NCBI GenBank assembly: GCA_034670405.1
Contig: JAXDDX010000015.1
Span: 5,982,001 to 6,046,000, forward strand
Direction of reading: 5' to 3'
Length of the DNA: 64,000 bases
Origin: Hoplostethus atlanticus
Taxonomy: Eukaryota; Chordata; Actinopteri; Trachichthyiformes; Trachichthyidae
The translations under genes and the position numbers were made by a program. This document shows positions 57,713 to 64,000 of the stretch, piece after piece. Numbering within the stretch: the stretch's first letter is position 1; each line of letters opens with the position of its first letter. The notes beneath the pieces were generated by a model, which saw only the letters and a program-made list of their open reading frames with translations, was not told the origin of the DNA and did no database searches.

Positions 57713-60700
57713 AGTAATAGGTCACACAGCCGCCGCGAGTCATCTGCCCGGCGCTCTCCATCTCCTCTCAAATGGCCTCCCTAGCACTGGGTGCCTTATA
57801 ACGCAGTTCAGCCTTTCAGTGTGTCTCTGGGGCTCTAGTGCTGAATAACGCCACCTCGCTAATGGAGTCACAAGTGGGCTGCAGGATCACAATAGGACAG
57901 CATGTTTCAGAAATTCAAGAGGCCACTTTTAGTACAAAAAAAAAAAGGGGGGGGGGGGGGGCTGGGGTTATGCCAAACTTCTTCAACCTTAACTTCGTTC
58001 ATTTTTCAATTTAGACGTTTGGCACTTCATGACCAGGAGCTGTCCAAATTATATTGATTCAAATTGCAACAACTCATTTATCTCTTTTTTTTTTTAAACA
58101 AAGTAGATACATTTAAAATAGAGAGGGGATTTACAAGGGCAGCTACTATGTCAGACAGTGGAGGGAGGGTCCTGCTGCAACAAAGTATAGAGGGCCAACC
58201 AACTCTACACGGGTTCAAAGGGACCATGTCTTCATATGAAACCCTGCAGACAAATCATCCATGCTTGGAACAACATGCAAAAACATGACTGGGTTGGCCC
58301 TGTAGTGGAAACCAGGCTAATGTGTTGAAGATCTCTCTGAACTTGCATAGCTCCTACTCGCCACTGCCACCCGCTCAGGTGCCTTGTTGCCCGGCAACGA
58401 TTCAGCTCATCACTAGAAGCCAAAAAGTTACACAATTACAGTTCAAGCCGAAGAGGATCTGGGGTGAGCAGAAGGCTGCATCATTCAGCAAATTGTTTCC
58501 CCAACTACATATGATGTGTGTCTACAAGAGGAACTAGGGAAGGCCCAGCCCTTGTGTGGCCCATGCATTTTTTTTCCCACCTATCCAGCCATATGACTCA
58601 GATTTCAGCCAACCAATGTGCAAGTGTGCAAGTGCCCATGCAGTTGCACTGACAACAACCCCAAAATTGACCTGGTGACTGGAGCACTATGAACCAGTGT
58701 TGGGATGGTGGCATACTTGAGCAACTCTGAGGAGCAAAGTTTCATGACGCTTACATTTCCCCGATCACGACCCTCCTCACAACGGACATAAATCTCCAGA
58801 GACACAACCTCACAGCACATGCTGCATATGCCATCCCCCCACCCCCCCGGCCCCGGCCCCTCCCTCCCCTGTCGTCCTGTGCAATATATCCATCATTCAT
58901 TCATAAATTCTGAAAACCTCCTCTTTAGTTAATTGCCTGGGAAAATTTAATTTCAAACGAAAGCTTTTAAAAGAGAAAGATATAATTAAGTTGCAGGGAT
59001 CTCTCTGCCCCCTCCTTGTCCAGGGGGGCCAAGGGGACATGTGCTGTGCGCCGTGCAGCTCTGCACTGCACTGCTCGGTGTCAGGGAAGTCATACGCCCA
59101 TGTTTAAAGCAGAATGTTACGTAAAGCCTCCCCCTCTGCACAGGCTTACTGCACCAGACGCTGTGTCCTTGCCTGGGCTGCTCAAGGTTCCCAAAAGGAC
59201 AGGCTGCTAAGAAGTTGGGAAGGACAGGGCCCTGTGATAGGCTGCAAAGGGAGGGGGGGGGGGGGGGGGAGAGAGAGGGAGAGCTGCTGCATGTGACAGC
59301 CTTGGACTTTGAATTCAGCGCCAGACAGGCTCATGCATCAATCCCTCAACTTACAAAGACAAGCCACTAACCTTGACGAGGCCAGGGACTCAGGAATGAG
59401 TGGCATTTTCACTTAGCCCCAGCTTCTCCCCTGCACTCCGGCCACATAACCTGGTTAAAATAAGACACAGTTGAATAACAGTCGAGCTCAAGCCTCCAGA
59501 AATCCTGCTGCATTTTCAGGCGGTTTAATTGGACTTTGCGACCTGTTGTTCTGACCCCTCAACCCTTAGGCTTCTTAGTGCACACACTAGCGGGCATATG
59601 GGAAAAAAAATACAAGTGGGGGACACACAAATAGCGTTCGGTACACGACGTGCGGTAGCCTTGTCAGACGCCGCTAAGCTGTTTTGTTTGAGCGAGGCAT
59701 GACGTAAGCTCAAGTGAATCCATGTTTGAGATGATCCTGGGGATCAAGGGCCGCATTATCTCCGTCTTAATTATGTGCCTCCTCTGACTATTGCAGCACC
59801 GATTGTTTCGGAGTGTCAGCCATCGCTATGCCGTCCATTCCCCCCCGGTGAAACAAGGCCGGACAGTGTCTATCTCATGACGCTACGGGCCGGGTATGGC
59901 TCGTGTCTGTGAGCGTCTTGTCCTCATTCCCTTTGCCAGTCCCGCCCACTCTGTCACGCCGGTGACATTGGCCCGCTTGTGGCAAAGCAGAGAGCTTCCC
60001 CTTGTCTTGACTGCAGCATCCTGGCAGCACACTCGCCACAATGGTAGCGAAACCTTCCTACTGCACCTCTACAGCCTGGGGGCAGCAGCTCTGCTACAGG
60101 AGTCAGGGAGGGAGGAGGGGAGTGGAGGGGAGGGAGTCAGTTCCACTCCACTCCTCTGTTGTGACCACACCAGCCCAGCCAGGAAAAAGAGTCAGTTCTT
60201 CTCACGTCACCCAGGAGGTCCGCTGCTCCACGGTACATCTCCTCTGCCTTTACTTAATGTATCACAGGAGAAGGGGGAAGTGGAGATTGGGTGTAGTGCT
60301 GCTGGGCCTGCCGCCACAGTACAAGGTAGCTCTGTGCTCGCTCTCTCCCTGCTCTGCTTCATTGATCGCCACAGTTAGGCTCCACAGCTGTTGTTTTTGA
60401 AACGGGCTGATGCTTCACGTGGGTGACATGTGTAATTTATCTGACCCGCAATATCTTTCTCCTTCGGTCTCCCTCTCTCTCTCTCTCTCTCTCCCGCCTT
60501 CCCTCCCCATTTTGTGAGTGATTTCAGCAAAAGTCTAAATAATTCACGGCAATTGCAATCAGCGAGGATCAATCGGCGGCGATAATTGAGGGGCCTGTCA
60601 TTGCACCGAGGCCAAGGTGAAGCGTGAGGGGAGGAGAGTCGGAGGTGAGAGTGAAGGAGGAGGAGGAGGAGGAGGGGTGGGTCAATCAACAGATGAGCTT

Positions 60701-61354
60701 TGGCCACTGTAGCTCTTAAGAGGTTGCGGCGGCGGAGTCCATCTTTCTTCCCTTCCATCTCGTCATTCCCGCCCGCGCGGAAGAGCGATGGCCGTATGGA
60801 CGCATTTAGCGGTTCCTGCCTAGTCATCAAAACCAGTCGCATTGACTTGGAAGCACCAGTAGCGTAGTGAAACCGAGAGCTCCCGCTAAACCACCACCTA
60901 CTAAACCGTGCACAGCGGGGAATAACACGACCGCGGCGTTAGGACGTGAGAATATTGTCAGCGAGTATACTCCAAATGGCGTCTAATCAGTAAACAGCGC
61001 GAGTTTTCAGACGCCCCCTTTATGTTTCTGCCTCACTAATTCAGAATTGCCTTTGAATAGTGCAGCTCCAATTTCAGCGGCGGCGCTAATGTATATTTCA
61101 TTTGAGTGTTTTTACTTCCATTCCCGCTGTCCTCGGTCCTCAGCCATACCCAAGTCGCTTCATCAAATGTTTATGTTCAGACTTCTTAATCAATCAAAAC
61201 TTGACATTTTGGTTCAGACTTCACTGCATCCATTTCAGACTATTTATTTCCCCCCCCTCCTCATGCAATCTGGACCTGTCTCGATAGCAACACTTGTGCA
61301 ATACTGATCTTTGTTTGTGTGGAATCCAGCGAGAGACGAGGAGGACCGGAGCTC

Positions 61355-61500
61355 TAAGTGATCAGGGAGGCACGGCTGTGACCAGAAGGTCTCCGGTTCG
61401 AATCCTCAGGACTGGCTGAGGGGGGGGGGATGAGAAATCTGTTCCTCAACATCTACCGTCAAAGTGCCCTTGAACAATGTTCGGTGGCCAACAAAACAAG
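61355..61500 (+). mobile_element. tRNA-derived SINE fragment
   Basis: B box ggtctccggttcgaatcctc at about 61389-61408 preceded by ggaggcacggctgtgaccag, followed by a G run and caaagtgcccttgaacaatg, the fish SINE body signature. Confidence 0.6.
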
Positions 61501-64000
61501 TGCTGGGCAGCTCCCAGGTCTATAATAAATCAAAAACTCTGCAGTAAATGCGTGACACCTGTTTTGGTAGACTGCATAGTATTTTTTATTTTTTTTTGCT
61601 CTGTTTTTGCTCAAGTGCGACGCCACCCTCTTGTCTTGTCTGTCCTCTTTTGCTTTTCCTGACAGACGTACAAACATTTGGGTTTGATAGTTGGCAACCA
61701 TGGAAGTGGTAGGAGGAGGAGGCGGGGGAGATAAGTGCTCCTCTTCCTGTATAAAGCATACACAATTACACCAAAATACCAAAAAGGGGGGAAGGAACCG
61801 CAACAAGCAACAAGCAACAAGCTGTGTGTCATTCTGAAATTGTTCACAGGAAAGCCAAGATTATTTTAAAATGGCATTTACTTCTGCTATTGAACACACA
61901 TGCAAAAACATACACAGACACACACACACCTGCATGCACACACACATGCACCCCATGAAAACATGCCAGTTTGATACAGCAGCAGTGGTGGTTTTAGGGC
62001 AGATATAACGTGTTGTCATGGGATGCAGCCAGTGGATAAGGGAGGAGAGCGAGTGCAGAGTCCAGTCTTGTGACTCTCCAGCCAGCAGACCCAACATCAT
62101 TTGCATTTAGCCATTTGAATGTCCTCTGGTTCTGTTGCAGGCTGCTGCACATCGCTCAACAGCAGCTCCCCGGACAATAGCAGATGGCTCAGTCAAACGA
62201 AGCTCGGCGGAGTTACAGTAGGCTAGCCGGGGCCCGCTCGCACACTAAAAAAGTACTTTACAAGTGCTTCAACTTCAAAACGTTGGGCTGTAAAATGTGG
62301 AGGTTTTAGTTATCTACGGCGCCAGAGGACGAGCCGAACTACCTTGAACATCTTGTGTAAGTGCAGGTCAAATAATTAAGCAGCTTAAATGCTCGACAAA
62401 AGAAGGGCTAAAAAGGCAGACCCCCAGACACAGACCGGTTTTTTTTTTAGAGCTAGACTTTTACACAAGTTTGACTTTTCTCCACATCGCTTTAGTTTGC
62501 CGGTGTAATCCGTGTCATTTTTGCCCCCCCCCCAAACGACGAAAGCCAAACAGGTTTTGTTGTTGGCGGGAAGTTTTGCGAGCTGGACTACGAGCACCTG
62601 AACTAACAGTGAGAGATGTGCTCTTCTCTATCCCCTGAATCTCCCGGGAAACCTCAGCCCCTGCCCTTTAGCCTCTGCGCTGAACAACGGTCAGATGAGG
62701 CAACAGGACAGCTCATAATAACTGGACACCTACGCAACGGCGGCTCAAAAAGACTCTCTGTCAGTCCCTGAAAATACTTCTAAGTGTTTGAACTCTGAGT
62801 TATCAAACCTTGTCTGAGAGGATGACAGGACGATGTGTCGGGTCTGCAGACCGAACCAAAACCCTTCTTCAAAACCTGTTACAGGAGTGTACACGCTGTG
62901 TGTCAGCTCAAGTTGGATTTTTGGGACGTGGAACAAGGCGGACACAATAAATGAGCATCATTAGCAAAACCTGTTTGAATCCAGATCAGTACTGCTCCTA
63001 GATCATTAAAAGGCCAGACTTTACGTTAGTGTTGATTATGTTATAGCTGTCTTAGCGGCCTGTCTCACTGCCTGTACTGTATTTACTATCACGGTCAGGG
63101 GTTAGTGCTATTATCGCTGTAGCCTGAATGGGGCTGCATTGGAAACCACCCTACAACATGGTATTACAGGGGGGGGGGGGGGGGGCTACAGGTTTCTGCA
63201 AGACAAATTTAGAAACTTTAATAAAAGACCTTAATAACAATTTCACCCCTGAAAAGTCAAAAAACACAGTGAAGTAAGCATCTGGTAACTAATGCACCGA
63301 GGACGAAGCTGCATCTTTAAAACCTCCAAGCCCATTTTGGAGACTCAAACATTTAACATTATTTAAGGGCTTTTCAAGGCCTTGTACTTTGATAAATTCA
63401 ACGTCTAACATTTCAAGAACCTGCAATAGCCTATGGAGATTTCCAGAGTAGTGCAACTGTCAAGTGTTTCCCATTGGTGGTGCTAAAACTACTCTGGACT
63501 ACTTCACTGGAGATTACTGTCTACTGTATTCTACCAAGTACTCCATTATCTACTATCGTTACGTTACAACTCCTCTGACATGGACAGGCCCTACGGTGTG
63601 TAATGTTAAGAGGCAAAAAAAAAAACGTCGATAAGTAGCCATAACCCACGGTCAGGCATTATCGACTCAGTTTTCATAGTCAGAGCGGTATGACAGTACA
63701 GTAGGAGACCAGCAGGCCGGTTACATTTCATTTAATAGAGGGGTTTGTTGAGTAGGTAACAAAATAACTAGCATTTACATTCATCAAAGCGAATTGTGCA
63801 CAAAAAAATAGTCCTAGTCTGGGCCTATTTTGCTGGTCGCACGGTCGCCGGGGGAATAAAGACAGGGATTTTTTGTTACTAAATGACTTAGCAGGCTAAA
63901 ATAGAAACCCGCTGCACCGCACAGCCTGCTTTATCTCCCACTTCTTCTTTATGCAGCGATTTCAGCGCTATATCCATACGCGCCTCTGCTCGCCTCTCGA

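Larger units (their letters stand above)
55173..64000. other. nrip1 upstream DNA, distal part
   Basis: No coding exon recognised. Contains two SINE/repeat fragments (57605-57712, 61355-61500), G runs (57949-57961, 59247-59270, 63171-63185), a GA/CT-rich patch (60473-60493), and a CpG-rich patch at about 60725-60960 that could be regulatory. Confidence 0.5.

Noticed and set aside
60375-60842. 155-codon minus-strand frame in the CpG-rich patch near 60.7 kb
   Set aside because: Contains a leucine run from a CTC/GGA repeat and an RERER run from a CT repeat; no splice sites or homology support it.
1-64000. let-7c/miR-99a/miR-125b cluster, which lies beyond USP25 in human
   Set aside because: I looked for the mature sequences on both strands by eye and saw none.

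Overview
This is vertebrate nuclear DNA, almost certainly from a teleost and probably a spiny-rayed (percomorph-type) fish. The evidence is two recognisable vertebrate genes with GT-AG introns, abundant CA/GA microsatellites, tRNA-derived SINEs with the fish body motif (tgtccttgag.a.ga..ctgaa), fish MITEs, and AGCTA/GTTAGC-type palindromes. Nothing bacterial, viral or CRISPR-like was found.

Layout. (1) 59-18512, minus strand: the 5' two thirds of usp25, a ubiquitin-specific protease. Sixteen coding exons were resolved to the base, giving about 669 codons. They run from the start codon at 18512 through the SUMO/ubiquitin-interaction motifs and the whole catalytic domain. The C-terminal third lies off the left edge. 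Fifteen complete introns lie in the window, the first of them 7.3 kb. One intron uses a GC-AG splice pair, and several exons are bordered by long CA or UG tracts at the splice sites. (2) 18513-28120: intergenic DNA with two CRE-like sites near the usp25 start, a foldback element, a SINE-like repeat and one orphan start-codon exon candidate at 23324-23420. (3) 28120-34137, minus strand: the terminal exon of nrip1 (RIP140, nuclear receptor corepressor), with a 1.2 k-codon reading frame in one exon and a long AU-rich 3' UTR. The reading frame carries one extra base at 33206. It splits an otherwise intact protein into a 298-codon part and a 910-codon part in different frames. (4) 34138-64000: no protein-coding exon recognised. 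This is nrip1 upstream or intronic DNA, with GC-rich patches, many microsatellites, G-rich runs, SINE copies, a tandemly duplicated element, and several nuclear-receptor-type sites (three perfect TCAAGGTCA, a DR0, a DR1, a DR3).

How the genes relate. USP25 removes ubiquitin/SUMO-linked signals in the cytoplasm and ER. NRIP1 is a nuclear cofactor that binds ligand-activated receptors through LxxLL boxes and recruits CtBP and HDACs. They are chromosomal neighbours in vertebrates (human chromosome 21) and are not known to share a pathway. Here both are transcribed leftwards, with the nrip1 3' end facing the usp25 promoter. In human, as I recall it, the two 5' ends face each other, so an inversion is suggested.

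The observations I consider most worth checking are the nrip1 frame disruption, the (GU)n/(AC)n tracts that could pair and loop out usp25 exon 10, the CFTR-like (UG)n tract at the usp25 exon 8 acceptor, the GC-AG intron, and the nuclear-receptor half-site clusters upstream of nrip1. All family assignments come from recognising protein sequence by eye; no database search was possible.
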